In this document: positions 35,710-44,233 of the stretch, one piece after another
Layout of the letters: each line of letters opens with the position of its first letter
How positions within the stretch are numbered: position 1 is the first letter of the stretch
Source of the DNA: Burkholderia sp. 4M9327F10
GTDB taxonomy: Bacteria > Pseudomonadota > Gammaproteobacteria > Burkholderiales > Burkholderiaceae
Assembly: GCF_005503145.1 (NCBI RefSeq)
Contig: NZ_SCNV01000021.1
Location: 60,045 to 124,044 of the forward strand
DNA length: 64,000 bases
Direction: 5' to 3'
The notes under the pieces: model-generated
Databases searched by the model: none
What the model was told of the DNA's origin: nothing
Seen by the model: only the letters and a program-made list of their open reading frames with translations
Made by a program: the position numbers and the translations under genes

Positions 35710-36240
35710 ATGACAGACGGTCCCTACAACGCCGACGAGATTCATCTCGAGTCGAGCCTTGGTCATTACCTGTCGAAAGCGCGCAATGTGCTGGTCGAGC
35801 GGATGGACCGCGCGGTCAAGCCGTTGGGACTCACCGCGCAGCAGATTGGCGTGATCCTGATGTTGTCGTGCGGGCGGGCGCATACGCCGTATGAGTTGTC
35901 GCGCGCCATGTCGTACGACAGCGGGTCAATGACGCGCATGCTCGATCGCCTTGAGAAGAAGGGCTTTATCGTGCGCATGCGCAGCGATGCCGACCGTCGC
36001 ATGGTCAAGCTCGAACTGACGGCGCACGGCCGGGAAGTCGCCCAGCAGTTGCCGCGCGTGGGCTCGGTGGTGCTGAAGGAGCAGTTGCAAGGTTTTACAG
36101 CCGCGGACATCGCGACCCTGACGAACCTGCTTGGCCGCCTGATTGCAAACGGTTCGGGCAGCGGTGAAGCATGCGAGTTCACGGGATGCGAACTCCGCAC
36201 CGCAGCAGAGCAGTCCCCGCCGCCAGACGGCGAAGCGTAA
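35710..36240 (+). CDS. MarR-family regulator of the adjacent efflux pump
   Basis: 176 residues. A MarR winged helix: LTAQQIGVILMLSCGRAHTPYELSRAMSYDSGSMTRMLDRLEKKGFIVRMRSDADRRMVKLELTAHGREVAQQL, with the wing DADRRMVKLELT. It lies 185 bases upstream of a DHA2 drug transporter in the same direction, the classic emrR-emrB layout, so it is probably its repressor. The shared dyad in both leaders supports this (inference). Confidence 0.92.
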   Translation: MTDGPYNADEIHLESSLGHYLSKARNVLVERMDRAVKPLGLTAQQIGVILMLSCGRAHTPYELSRAMSYDSGSMTRMLDRLEKKGFIVRMRSDADRRMVKLELTAHGREVAQQLPRVGSVVLKEQLQGFTAADIATLTNLLGRLIANGSGSGEACEFTGCELRTAAEQSPPPDGEA

Positions 36241-36424
36241 CCCCGTGATGTAACCCCGACGCGTCGTTTCAGCGTCGATTCTCAAAGAAATATCTGTCTG
36301 GGCAGAAGGTGACGGAACATGCAAGCCGTCCGGTCGGACGGTGAAATATGCATGCTGAGTCAAGCTTTTGCCGGCAGCTTTGCAAGGGATTGGAGCAAGC
36401 CTCCGATCGACAGGAGACTCAATC

Positions 36425-37987
36425 ATGGCCGCTACGGCTCCCGCAGTTGCCGCACCCGTTCCGGAACCCGCCCCGCTAGCCGGCGGGACGCTGGCGTTGC
36501 TCACCGTCGGACTCGCGCTCGGCACGTTCATGGAAGTGCTCGACACGTCGATTGCCAACGTCGCCGTGCCCACCATTTCGGGCAGCCTTGGCGTAGCGAC
36601 CAGCCAGGGCACCTGGGTGATCTCGTCGTATTCGGTCGCCTCGGCGATTGCCGTGCCGCTCACTGGCTGGCTTGCCCGCCGGGTCGGTGAGGTGCGCCTC
36701 TTCACGCTGTCGGTGCTGCTCTTCACGATCGCTTCGGCGATGTGCGGCTTCGCGCAGAACTTCGAGTCGCTGATCGCCTTCCGGCTGATCCAGGGATTGG
36801 TTTCCGGGCCGATGGTGCCGCTCTCGCAAACCATCCTGATGCGCTCGTATCCACCCGAGAAGCGCGGCCTCGCGCTCGGCCTATGGGCGATGACGGTGAT
36901 CGTCGCGCCGATCTTCGGGCCGGTAATGGGCGGCTGGATCACCGACAACTACACGTGGCCATGGATCTTCTACATTAACGTGCCGATCGGCCTGTTTTCA
37001 GCGGCATGCGCTTTCCTGCTGCTGCGCGGGCGTGAGACCAAAACCACCAAACAGCGTATCGACGCCATTGGCCTCGCGCTGCTGGTGACCGGCGTGTCGT
37101 GCCTGCAGATGATGCTCGACCTCGGCAAGGACCGCGACTGGTTCAACTCGAAGTTTATCGTCGCGCTGGCGATCATCGCGGTGATCTCGATTGCCTTCAT
37201 GCTGGTCTGGGAGATGACCGAGAAGGAGCCGGTCGTCGATCTCTCGCTCTTCAAGGACCGCAACTTCGCGCTCGGCGTGCTGATCATCTCGTTCGGCTTC
37301 ATGGCGTTTTTCGGCTCGGTGGTGATCTTTCCGCTCTGGCTGCAGACCGTGATGGGCTACACGGCCGGCCTCGCGGGTCTGGCGACGGCGCCGGTCGGCT
37401 TGCTGGCGCTGGTGCTCTCGCCGATGATCGGCCGCAACATGCACCGGCTCAATCTGCGGATGGTGGCGAGCTTCGCGTTTATCGTGTTCGCTTTCGTGTC
37501 GCTCTGGAACTCGACCTTCACGCTCGACGTGCCGTTCAATCACGTGATCTGGCCGCGTATCGTGCAGGGGATCGGGGTGGCCTGCTTCTTCGTGCCGATG
37601 ACCACAATTACGCTCTCCAGCGTGTCCGACGAACGTCTCGCGAGCGCCTCGGGTTTGTCGAACTTCTTCCGTACGCTCTCGGGGGCGATCGGCACGGCGA
37701 TCAGCACGACCTACTGGGAAAACGACACGATCTACCATCACGCGGTGTTGGCGGAATCGGTCAGCAACTATGCGCCGAACACGACCGCGTATAGCGACTC
37801 ACTGGCGAGCCTCGGCTTTGCGGGCCAAAGTCTGACGGCGCAGCTCAACCAGATCGTGACGCAACAGGCGTACATGATGGCGACCAACGACTTTTTCCGG
37901 ATTTCGTGCGCGAGTTTCATCGTGCTGGCCGGGCTGGTATGGATCACCAAGCCGCGCTCGGGTGCGGGCCCGTCGCTGGGGCATTGA
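36425..37987 (+). CDS. DHA2-family (EmrB/QacA) drug:H+ antiporter
   Basis: 520 residues with about 14 hydrophobic helices. The family motifs are LDTSIANVAVPTISGSLG (motif D1), WLARRVGEVRLF (motif A) and SGPMVPLSQTILMRSYPPEKRGLALGLWAMTVIVAPIFGPVMGGWITDNYTWPWIFYINVPIGL (motifs B and C). It exports hydrophobic compounds by proton exchange. AGGAGA lies upstream of the ATG at 36425; the frame extends to 36368 without a better start. No EmrA-type adaptor gene is adjacent, unusual for a pump next to an outer-membrane channel gene. Confidence 0.94.
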   Translation: MAATAPAVAAPVPEPAPLAGGTLALLTVGLALGTFMEVLDTSIANVAVPTISGSLGVATSQGTWVISSYSVASAIAVPLTGWLARRVGEVRLFTLSVLLFTIASAMCGFAQNFESLIAFRLIQGLVSGPMVPLSQTILMRSYPPEKRGLALGLWAMTVIVAPIFGPVMGGWITDNYTWPWIFYINVPIGLFSAACAFLLLRGRETKTTKQRIDAIGLALLVTGVSCLQMMLDLGKDRDWFNSKFIVALAIIAVISIAFMLVWEMTEKEPVVDLSLFKDRNFALGVLIISFGFMAFFGSVVIFPLWLQTVMGYTAGLAGLATAPVGLLALVLSPMIGRNMHRLNLRMVASFAFIVFAFVSLWNSTFTLDVPFNHVIWPRIVQGIGVACFFVPMTTITLSSVSDERLASASGLSNFFRTLSGAIGTAISTTYWENDTIYHHAVLAESVSNYAPNTTAYSDSLASLGFAGQSLTAQLNQIVTQQAYMMATNDFFRISCASFIVLAGLVWITKPRSGAGPSLGH

Positions 37988-37996
37988 GGGGCGCAC

Positions 37997-38034
37997 CCGC
38001 AGCGCCACCTCGCAGGGTGGCGCGTGCGGTTTAT
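37997..38034 (+). terminator. Terminator between the DHA2 pump and the convergent lipoprotein gene
   Basis: Stem GCGCCACC/GGTGGCGC at 38002-38023, extended by CCGCA/TGCGG across a one-base bulge, followed by TTTATT. It begins ten bases after the pump stop and overlaps the end of the lipoprotein gene. Confidence 0.75.
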
Positions 38035-38540
38035 TGCGTGACAGGCACATCGCCCGGCGAGCCCATCGACTGCGCCGGCGCACCCTCTTGCGACGGATTC
38101 GACGGCGCGGTGCCGTCCGTGCCGTTCGTGCCTTGTGGCGGTACGTTGCTCGCTGTTCCGCTACGCACGAACTCCTTGAAATCGGCGCCGGCTTCCCACG
38201 GATTCGGCTTGCAGCCGAGCGAGCTGTCGCAATGCGCGGCGAAACCGATGGTGGCGGTGCCGTCGTTGTTTGGCGTCCTGGTGATCTGATAGGCCAGCGC
38301 CCGCTTGCCGCCATCCGGCCCGGTGGTCTGGATCAGCGAGTCGGTGGCCGCTTCGATCTTGTAGGTGGAATGGTTTGTCACCCACGTCTGGGCGCGTTGC
38401 CACCAGAGACCGCACTCATTCGCATTCGCGCACGTCAGCGGCGCGGTGGCAATCTGCATGACGTCGGGATTCACCTGCCCGCGCGTCGAACAGCCCGACG
38501 CGGCGAGAACACACAATGTTGCCAATAGAGCTTTCTTCAT
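38031..38540 (-). CDS. Predicted lipoprotein of unknown function
   Basis: 169 residues. The signal peptide MKKALLATLCVLAASGC ends in a lipobox with the lipidated Cys. The mature part has four further cysteines (LTCANANECGLWW, AAHCDSSLGCKPNPWEAGADF), probably two disulfides, and a Pro/Ser/Gly-rich tail. GGAGGAAG precedes the start at 38540. No named family is recognised. It follows gshA-distal DNA and is convergent with the efflux gene. Confidence 0.85.
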   Translation of the reverse strand: MKKALLATLCVLAASGCSTRGQVNPDVMQIATAPLTCANANECGLWWQRAQTWVTNHSTYKIEAATDSLIQTTGPDGGKRALAYQITRTPNNDGTATIGFAAHCDSSLGCKPNPWEAGADFKEFVRSGTASNVPPQGTNGTDGTAPSNPSQEGAPAQSMGSPGDVPVTQ

Positions 38541-38775
38541 CGCGTTGCTTCCTCCCTGCGTGGACACGACCGGATGCGCGCACCCGGCGCGCGAGCGATC
38601 ATTCAGTGTAAGGGTTGGACCCGTGCGAGCGGGCGGTGTTTCATACGCGTGGCCGAAACATCGCGCTGGGGAATTTCTTGCCGAGGCGAGACGCCACGGC
38701 CGCATGGCTCGCGTAGCCGTTACCGGTTGCATGGGTGGAGGCGGGTTGAAGAACACCCCCTGGAGCCATTGCTGC

Positions 38776-38808
38776 CAAAAGAAAAGGCGGCCCATCAGGA
38801 CCGCCCTT
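38776..38808 (-). terminator. Intrinsic terminator of gshA
   Basis: On the minus strand GGCGGTCC...GGGCCGCC forms a stem-loop followed by TTTTCTTTT (plus-strand 38776-38808). It lies about 90 bases after the gshA stop. Confidence 0.8.
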
Positions 38809-38897
38809 CTCTACTCTTTTTATGCCGACGCAGCGATACTCATTTCCGCAGCCGCGTTTCTCCCGGCTTGCTACTGCGCCGCCGCGCCGCCGCGCCG

Positions 38898-40514
38898 TCA
38901 GACGCTAAAGCGATTCAACGTGTAGGCTCGATACGCAGCCACGAAGGCATCGAACGAGCCGACCTCTTCACGCTCGAGCCGCGCCTGCTCGTCGAGCGAA
39001 TGCACGGCGAGTTCCGCGAAGGCCTGTTCGGCGGCGGCGTCGAGCGGCCGCGAGCGGAAATATGCCGCATGCGCTTCGCTTTGTTCGAGGCCGAAGGCGA
39101 GGAAACTCTGCTGCTTGTCACGCATCGTTTGCAGTACGCGTGCCGACGGCGTCAGCGAAACATCGGCCAGCTTTGCGCGTTGCGCGGCGAGTGCGCGCAC
39201 GTGGCTATCATCGCCGTGCAGGGCGTCCAGCGCTTTCGCTGCGACCTCGATCTTCGCGAACAGCTCCTCGGCCCACTCGTGCATTGCAACCGGCTTGCCG
39301 TCGCGCGTCAGTTCGAGGCCGGGCTTGCGCCCTTCCGTGGTCACGCGGCCGAAGTTCTGATTGGCTTCGCAGTAGGCGTTCGGAGGCAGCGACGGGCTGT
39401 CTTCGAACGCGCAGACCAGCAGGTACGCGTCGAGAAAGCGTGCGGTCTCGAGCGCAATACCGGTCGGCTCGAACGGATCGATATCCATGCAGCGCACTTC
39501 GACGTATTGCACGCCGCGTGAGGCAAGCGCATGCAGCGGACGCTCACCCGGATAGGTAACGCGCTTCGGGCGGATCGTCGAATAGAACTCGTTTTCGATC
39601 TGCAGCACGTTGGTGTTGATCTGTACCCACTCGCCGTTGCGCTGCGTGCCGATTGCCTCGTACTGCGGATAGGGTTGGCTCACGGCCTTGGCCAGCGCGT
39701 CGAGATAGCCCGGCAGCGTGTCGTAGTCCGCATGCAATGCCGCTTGCGCGGTGGTGTTCGAATAGCCGAGGTCGCTCATGCGCAGGCTGGTCGCATACGG
39801 CCGGTACAGCGTATCCGCGTCGAAGGTTTCGAGCGTGTGCTTGCGATCGCGCAGAAAACGCCGGTCCAGCGCAGGCGAGGCGCCGAACAGATACATCAGC
39901 AGCCAGTTGGTGCGGCGGAAATTGCGGATCAACGCAAGGTAGCGCTCGGACTGGAAATCCACCGCGCTCGCCGTGGATTGCTGGTCCGCGTGCAGCACGC
40001 GCCACACTTCTTCGTTGAGCGAATAGTTGTAGTGGATGCCGGCAATGGTCTGCATCGTGCGGCCGTAGCGCAGCGCGAGGCCCACGCGGTACACGTATTT
40101 CAGCTTGCCGATATTCGACGAGCCGTATTGCGCAATCGGAATGCCGTCGTCGGTGGCGGGCAGCAGGCCCGGCATCGAGTTGTTCCACAGGATCTCGTCG
40201 CCCAGCTTTGTGTAGACGAAACGATGCAGCTGGTCGAGCCTGTCGAGCGTGATCTCGGCGTCGTGTTCCGCCGGCGTGATCAGCTCGATCAGCGCCTCCG
40301 AATAGTCGGTGGTCAGCGACGGATGCGTCAGCGCCGAGCCAAGCGCGCGCGGATGCGGCGTGAGCGCGAGCTGGCCGCTGTGCGTGACGCGCAGGCTTTC
40401 CCTCTCGATGCCGCGCAGGCCGGTCATCAGCGCGTGGCCATGCGCACCGGAAGCCAGCACGGACAGGCGGTGCGCAAACAGGTCGGTCGGGCGAGAAATG
40501 GTCGTGTTTGACAT
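38898..40514 (-). CDS. gshA: Glutamate-cysteine ligase, class 1
   Basis: 538 residues; catalyses ATP-dependent formation of gamma-glutamyl-cysteine, the first step of glutathione synthesis. Family landmarks: GLRGIERESLRVTHSGQLALTPHPRALGSALTHPSLTTDYSEALIELITP (ATP/Mg and glutamate site), LWNNSMPGLLP, GSSNIGKLKYVYRVGLALRYGRTMQTIAGIHYNYSLNEEVW, and RGVQYVEVRCMDIDPFEPTGI. This is the E. coli GshA type. Start MSNTTISRP at 40514 fits homologues; an upstream ATG at 40544 is possible, and neither has a strong ribosome site. The gene is monocistronic, ending in the terminator at 38776. Confidence 0.95.
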   Translation of the reverse strand: MSNTTISRPTDLFAHRLSVLASGAHGHALMTGLRGIERESLRVTHSGQLALTPHPRALGSALTHPSLTTDYSEALIELITPAEHDAEITLDRLDQLHRFVYTKLGDEILWNNSMPGLLPATDDGIPIAQYGSSNIGKLKYVYRVGLALRYGRTMQTIAGIHYNYSLNEEVWRVLHADQQSTASAVDFQSERYLALIRNFRRTNWLLMYLFGASPALDRRFLRDRKHTLETFDADTLYRPYATSLRMSDLGYSNTTAQAALHADYDTLPGYLDALAKAVSQPYPQYEAIGTQRNGEWVQINTNVLQIENEFYSTIRPKRVTYPGERPLHALASRGVQYVEVRCMDIDPFEPTGIALETARFLDAYLLVCAFEDSPSLPPNAYCEANQNFGRVTTEGRKPGLELTRDGKPVAMHEWAEELFAKIEVAAKALDALHGDDSHVRALAAQRAKLADVSLTPSARVLQTMRDKQQSFLAFGLEQSEAHAAYFRSRPLDAAAEQAFAELAVHSLDEQARLEREEVGSFDAFVAAYRAYTLNRFSV

Positions 40515-40709
40515 TGATGCGAGTCGGACGTTGTCGGCCGCCATGTGCCGCTCATGTGAGGCTATGTGCGGCCGACAGCATCCGGCGGAATTTTCAGTAG
40601 CGGGCACTTTAACATCTCGCCAAAAGGCCTGCTTGAGGCCCGCTCGGCCGCGGCTGGCCCGCTCTTTGGACGGATGCCGGGGGGCGCCGCGTCGAGCCCT
40701 CGCGAGCTA

Positions 40710-41648
40710 TTATCCGCCGCGTGCACCGCCCGCGCGGTCCGCTACTTCATTCCATAGATGCATTGCCGCGTAGGCACGCCACGGACGCCAGGCGTCGGTG
40801 CGCACGCGCTGCTGGGTTGGGCGCCGCAGCGAGGGATCGCGTGCTGCGATCGACTGCATCAGCACCAGATCCCACGCGGGCCACGCGTCGGCGTCGCGCC
40901 AGGCGCGCATCGCCACGTATTCGACGGTCCACGGCCCGATGCCCGGCAGGGCCAGCAGCGCGGCGCGCAAGGCGGTGCATTCGGCGCTGTGGCCGGTGGC
41001 ATGGGTGCGATGGCTGTCGAGCGGCACGGCGCCGCTCGCCACGGCTGCGGCAACGCCTTGCAGCGCCGCGACGCGCTTGCCCGGCATGCCGATCTGCGTC
41101 ATGTCCGCCGTGGCCAGCGCGGCCGGCGTCGGGAAGCGCCAGGCGGTGCCCTCGTGCGGATGGTGCTCGATTCGCTGACCGGCGCGCTGCACCAGCCGGC
41201 CGATGATGGTGGTCGCGGCCTTCACGCTGACCTGCTGCCCGACGATCGCCCGTACGACCAGTTCGAAGGCCGACCATGCGCCCGGCACGCGCAGACCCGG
41301 CGCGGCCTCGATGAGCGGCGCAAGCCACGGGTCGGAGGCGAAATGCGCGCCGATCGCCTTTGGGTCGGCGTGCAGATCGAACATTCGGGCAATCGGCGCG
41401 CTCAATGCCTCAGCGTGCCGCCCGGCGGGCCCTTCGATGGTGGCGACGAGGCAGCGCTTGCGGGCGTGTGGCCGCACGGTCAGGGTGCCGCTGTCGCCGG
41501 CCCAGTCGATGGCGCGGCGGTACGCGCCGTCTTCGACCACTTCGACACCGGGCGTGGCGCGGCCGGCGAAAAAGCGCAGGATGCGCGGCCAGTCGAACGG
41601 CGCCTTGAAGGGCAGCTCAAGAACGGCGAGGTCAGTGACAGTGCTCAC
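40710..41648 (-). CDS. alkA: DNA-3-methyladenine glycosylase II
   Basis: 312 residues. Removes alkylated bases from DNA. N-terminal AlkA_N domain (LELPFKAPFDWPRILRFFAGRATPGVEVVEDGAYRRAI), then the helix-hairpin-helix glycosylase domain with AIVGQQVSVKAATTIIGRLV and the hairpin LPGIGPWTVEYVAMRAWRDADAWPAWDL, where the final Asp is the likely catalytic residue. It overlaps the upstream ada gene by four bases (ATGA), so the two are one operon of the adaptive response to alkylation. Confidence 0.95.
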   Translation of the reverse strand: MSTVTDLAVLELPFKAPFDWPRILRFFAGRATPGVEVVEDGAYRRAIDWAGDSGTLTVRPHARKRCLVATIEGPAGRHAEALSAPIARMFDLHADPKAIGAHFASDPWLAPLIEAAPGLRVPGAWSAFELVVRAIVGQQVSVKAATTIIGRLVQRAGQRIEHHPHEGTAWRFPTPAALATADMTQIGMPGKRVAALQGVAAAVASGAVPLDSHRTHATGHSAECTALRAALLALPGIGPWTVEYVAMRAWRDADAWPAWDLVLMQSIAARDPSLRRPTQQRVRTDAWRPWRAYAAMHLWNEVADRAGGARGG

Positions 41649-42742
41649 GCGGCGTTATCCAGATCAGCGGTGGTGGTAAGGGCAGGCTGTGCTTCGACCT
41701 TGAGCAGCGCGGCCTTGCGCGGCAGGCCCCAGCGGTAGCCGGCCAGAGAACCGCTCTTTTGCAGGACGCGATGACACGGGATCGCCAGCGCGACCGGGTT
41801 CGATGCACATGCGCTTCCCACGGCCCGCACCGCGCGCGGCGAGCCGACTTCCTCGGCGATCTCCGAATAGGTGCGGGTCTCACCGTACGGAATGCGTTGC
41901 AGGGCATCCCACACGCGCTGGCGGAAGGCTGTCGCAGCGATATCTAGCGGCAGGTCGAAGCGCTGGCGCGTGCCGTGCAGGTAGGCCTCGATCTGCGCGA
42001 TGAACGGTGCGAGCCGACCGGCGTCCTCGACCAGTTCGGCATTGGCGAAATCGCCGCGCAGCTCGCCTGTGATTGCCGCGGCGTCGTCACCAAAGCCGAT
42101 CTTGCAGATGCCTTTGGCGGTGGCGCCCACCAGCACGAAGCCGAGCGAGGTCGGCGCGCAGGCGTAGTACACGGTCAGGCCTGCGCCCTTGCGACGGTAG
42201 GCCGACGGCGCCATGCCCAGCTCGGCCGGCGCGGATTCGTACATGCGCGACGGCGAGCCGAAGCCGGCGTCGACGGTGGCGCGCGTCACGCCGGCTCCGC
42301 GCTGGAGTGCGTCGCGCAGCGCCGCGCCGCGCTGGGCGGCCTGATACTGGCGCGGCGATACGCCCACTACGCGCTTGAAGAGCCGTTGCAGGTGGAAAGG
42401 GCTCACATGCACGGCGTCGCTCAATTGAGCGAGCGTGAGCCGTTGTTGCGGGTCGGCGTCGAGCGCAGCGCAGGCGCGCTTGACGATCTCGAGCTCGCGC
42501 GGCAGGCCGCCGGGCTGGCAGCGCTTGCAATCGCGATAGCCGGCGTTGCGGGCGGCGTCCGGTGTAGCGAAGAAATCGACATTTTCGCGGCGCGGCAGAC
42601 GCGACGCGCACGACGGCCGGCAGAACACGCCGGTCGTCTTGACGCCATAGAAAAAGGCGCCGTCGGCGTGCGAGTCGCGTTGGGTCACGGCGGCCCAGCG
42701 TTCGGTGTCGGTAGACCAGGCAGATGTCACGGTGCGGTTCAT
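41645..42742 (-). CDS. ada: Ada: methylated-DNA-protein-cysteine methyltransferase and transcriptional activator
   Basis: 365 residues, three modules in order: the N-terminal zinc-binding phosphotriester-repair domain with four cysteines (FCRPSC...CKRC, about 39-75), an AraC-type helix-turn-helix (LAQLSDAVHVSPFHLQRLFKRVVGVSPRQYQAAQR), and the O6-methylguanine methyltransferase with active-site Cys in NPVALAIPCHRVLQKSGSLAGYRWG. When methylated on its N-terminal Cys, Ada activates its own operon. GAGGACATC precedes the start at 42742; the frame extends upstream to 42799. alkA follows with a four-base overlap. Confidence 0.95.
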   Translation of the reverse strand: MNRTVTSAWSTDTERWAAVTQRDSHADGAFFYGVKTTGVFCRPSCASRLPRRENVDFFATPDAARNAGYRDCKRCQPGGLPRELEIVKRACAALDADPQQRLTLAQLSDAVHVSPFHLQRLFKRVVGVSPRQYQAAQRGAALRDALQRGAGVTRATVDAGFGSPSRMYESAPAELGMAPSAYRRKGAGLTVYYACAPTSLGFVLVGATAKGICKIGFGDDAAAITGELRGDFANAELVEDAGRLAPFIAQIEAYLHGTRQRFDLPLDIAATAFRQRVWDALQRIPYGETRTYSEIAEEVGSPRAVRAVGSACASNPVALAIPCHRVLQKSGSLAGYRWGLPRKAALLKVEAQPALTTTADLDNAA

Positions 42743-42916
42743 GATGTCCTCGAAAAGACAGTTTCGATGGTCACCAATGTAATTTGCAAGCCCACACACT
42801 ACGCTCCGGTTCTTGCTCTGTCATTGCCTGGCCCTTGCGGCGACGGGGGGTTCGGGGTCAGTTTCCGGCGAGTTGCGACAAAACGCCACCCTATCGGGTT
42901 TTCCCTTAAAAAGTTA
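42743..42916. other. Intergenic DNA upstream of ada
   Basis: Should contain the ada promoter and Ada box. No gene is supported. Confidence 0.35.
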
Positions 42917-42945
42917 TTGCGTCGCACCAACCCCGTGTGTATAGT
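42917..42945 (+). promoter_or_regulatory. Sigma-70 promoter of a candidate sRNA
   Basis: TTGCGT (42917-42922), exactly 17 bases, TATAGT (42940-42945). Predicted transcription start at about 42952. Confidence 0.6.
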
Positions 42946-42951
42946 AGTTCC

Positions 42952-43014
42952 TGTCTCCTCCATGTCTCCTCCTGATATGGATTCAGCCTGCTCCCTGAGA
43001 GCGGGCTTTTTTTT
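42952..43014 (+). ncRNA. Candidate small RNA with repeated anti-Shine-Dalgarno motif
   Basis: A ~63 nt transcript is predicted between a well-spaced promoter and a strong intrinsic terminator, with no open frame. The unstructured 5' half carries TCTCCTCC and TCTCCTCC-TG (42954-42973), which can pair with GGAGGAGA ribosome-binding sites. The 3' half is the terminator hairpin: a 9 bp stem AGCCTGCTC/GAGCGGGCT, loop CCTGA, then eight T (42985-43014). The layout resembles Hfq-dependent trans-acting sRNAs. Expression is untested. Confidence 0.55.
42985..43014 (+). terminator. Intrinsic terminator of the candidate sRNA
   Basis: Stem 42985-42993 pairs with 42999-43007 (one G-U pair), loop of five, followed by a run of eight T. 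Confidence 0.85.
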
Positions 43015-43189
43015 GCCTGTCGTTTTTGCCCACCGGTTCGCCGATTTTGCCGTCGCGCGCTGGTCGAGCCCTTAATGACCGCCTGTCTGTCGGCCGCGCT
43101 TCCCGGTCCTCCCTGCACTGCTGCCTTTCCCTTACACTTTCGATGATTCCCAGTTCATCGCATCGGCAACTGGTCAAGGGGCGCTTTTC

Positions 43190-43615
43190 ATGAAAATCCA
43201 TATTCGCGAGATCGACCATGTGGTCATCCGGGTGGCGGATCTCGAAGGCATCACCCGTTTCTATTGCGACGTGCTCGGTTGTAGCGTCGAGAAAGAGCAG
43301 CGTGAGATCGGCCTAGTTCAGTTGCGCGCCGGCCGCTCGCTGATCGATTTGCTAAAGGTGGGCGCAAAGATTGACCGGGCCGAGAGCGGCACACCCGGCG
43401 CGGGACGCAATATGGATCATCTATGCCTGCGCGTCGAAGGTTTTGATGGCGAGGCGCTCAAGGCGCATCTGCAGGAGCATGGCGTGCGGATCGGCGAGCT
43501 GGGTGTGCGCTACGGCGCGGATGGATTCGGTCCGTCACTGTATCTGTTCGACCCTGAGGGCAATATGGTCGAATTGAAGGGGCCGCCGGAAGCGGCGCGG
43601 ACGACCTCGCTATAG
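43190..43615 (+). CDS. VOC-family (glyoxalase/bleomycin-resistance/dioxygenase fold) protein
   Basis: 141 residues. A vicinal-oxygen-chelate fold of two beta-alpha-beta-beta-beta modules: IREIDHVVIRVADLEGITRFYCDVLGCSVE and MDHLCLRVEGFDGEALKAHLQEHGV... SLYLFDPEGNMVELKG. Candidate metal ligands are the His in DHVVIRV, His in MDHLCL and Glu in NMVELKG. The substrate is unknown; it resembles lactoylglutathione-lyase-like proteins. It is convergent with yaeQ. Confidence 0.9.
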   Translation: MKIHIREIDHVVIRVADLEGITRFYCDVLGCSVEKEQREIGLVQLRAGRSLIDLLKVGAKIDRAESGTPGAGRNMDHLCLRVEGFDGEALKAHLQEHGVRIGELGVRYGADGFGPSLYLFDPEGNMVELKGPPEAARTTSL

Positions 43616-43678
43616 AGACTGGAGGCGCGTCCTGACGGGGACAGACGCAGGTTTGGACCGCGCGCTGCCCTGCTTCCG

Positions 43679-44233
43679 TCAGGCGTTAGCCGGCGCCTTC
43701 AGCACGGTCCATTCGATCGGCACCGGATCCGAGTCGGCGCTGCCGAGCCAGGCTGCGCCGTCCTGCACCGTGCATTGCAGGCGCATGGTCCGCTCCGCGA
43801 GCTTGCCGAGCGCGGCGCCGACCTCTTCGCCCAGCGTCCAGACCGTTACGTTACGCAGCCGGTCCACCTTGTTACGCACCCCCTGCCACCAGATTTCGGA
43901 GGTGCGGCCGCCGTAGGCGATCACCACGACTTCGTTGGAGCGGCCGCTCGCTTTGGCGATACGCCGCTCGTCGGGTTGCCCGACCTCGATCCAGGTTTCG
44001 ATGGCGCCGGTCAGATCCTTTTGCCACAGATCGGGTTCGTCGGCGTCCGACAGTCCTTTGCAGAATTCCAGCCGTTCCTGCGCGAACAGCGCGAACGCCG
44101 CCACGCGCACCATCATGCGTTCGTCGGTTTCCGACGGATGCCGTGCGATCGTCAGCGAATGATCGGCGTAATAGTGCCGGTCCATATCCGCAATCTGCAA
44201 TTCCGCTTTATAAATCGTCGATTTGAGAGCCAT
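43679..44233 (-). CDS. yaeQ: YaeQ family protein
   Basis: 184 residues, starting MALKSTIYKAELQIADMDRHYYADHSLTIARHPSETDERMMVRVAAFALFA, the conserved YaeQ beginning, and ending in the usual LQCTVQDGAAWLGSADSDPVPIEWTVL. The family adopts a PD-(D/E)xK nuclease-like fold, but activity is unproven; E. coli YaeQ was linked to suppression of an RfaH defect. Start 44233 is chosen by similarity; the frame extends to 44332. Confidence 0.92.
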   Translation of the reverse strand: MALKSTIYKAELQIADMDRHYYADHSLTIARHPSETDERMMVRVAAFALFAQERLEFCKGLSDADEPDLWQKDLTGAIETWIEVGQPDERRIAKASGRSNEVVVIAYGGRTSEIWWQGVRNKVDRLRNVTVWTLGEEVGAALGKLAERTMRLQCTVQDGAAWLGSADSDPVPIEWTVLKAPANA

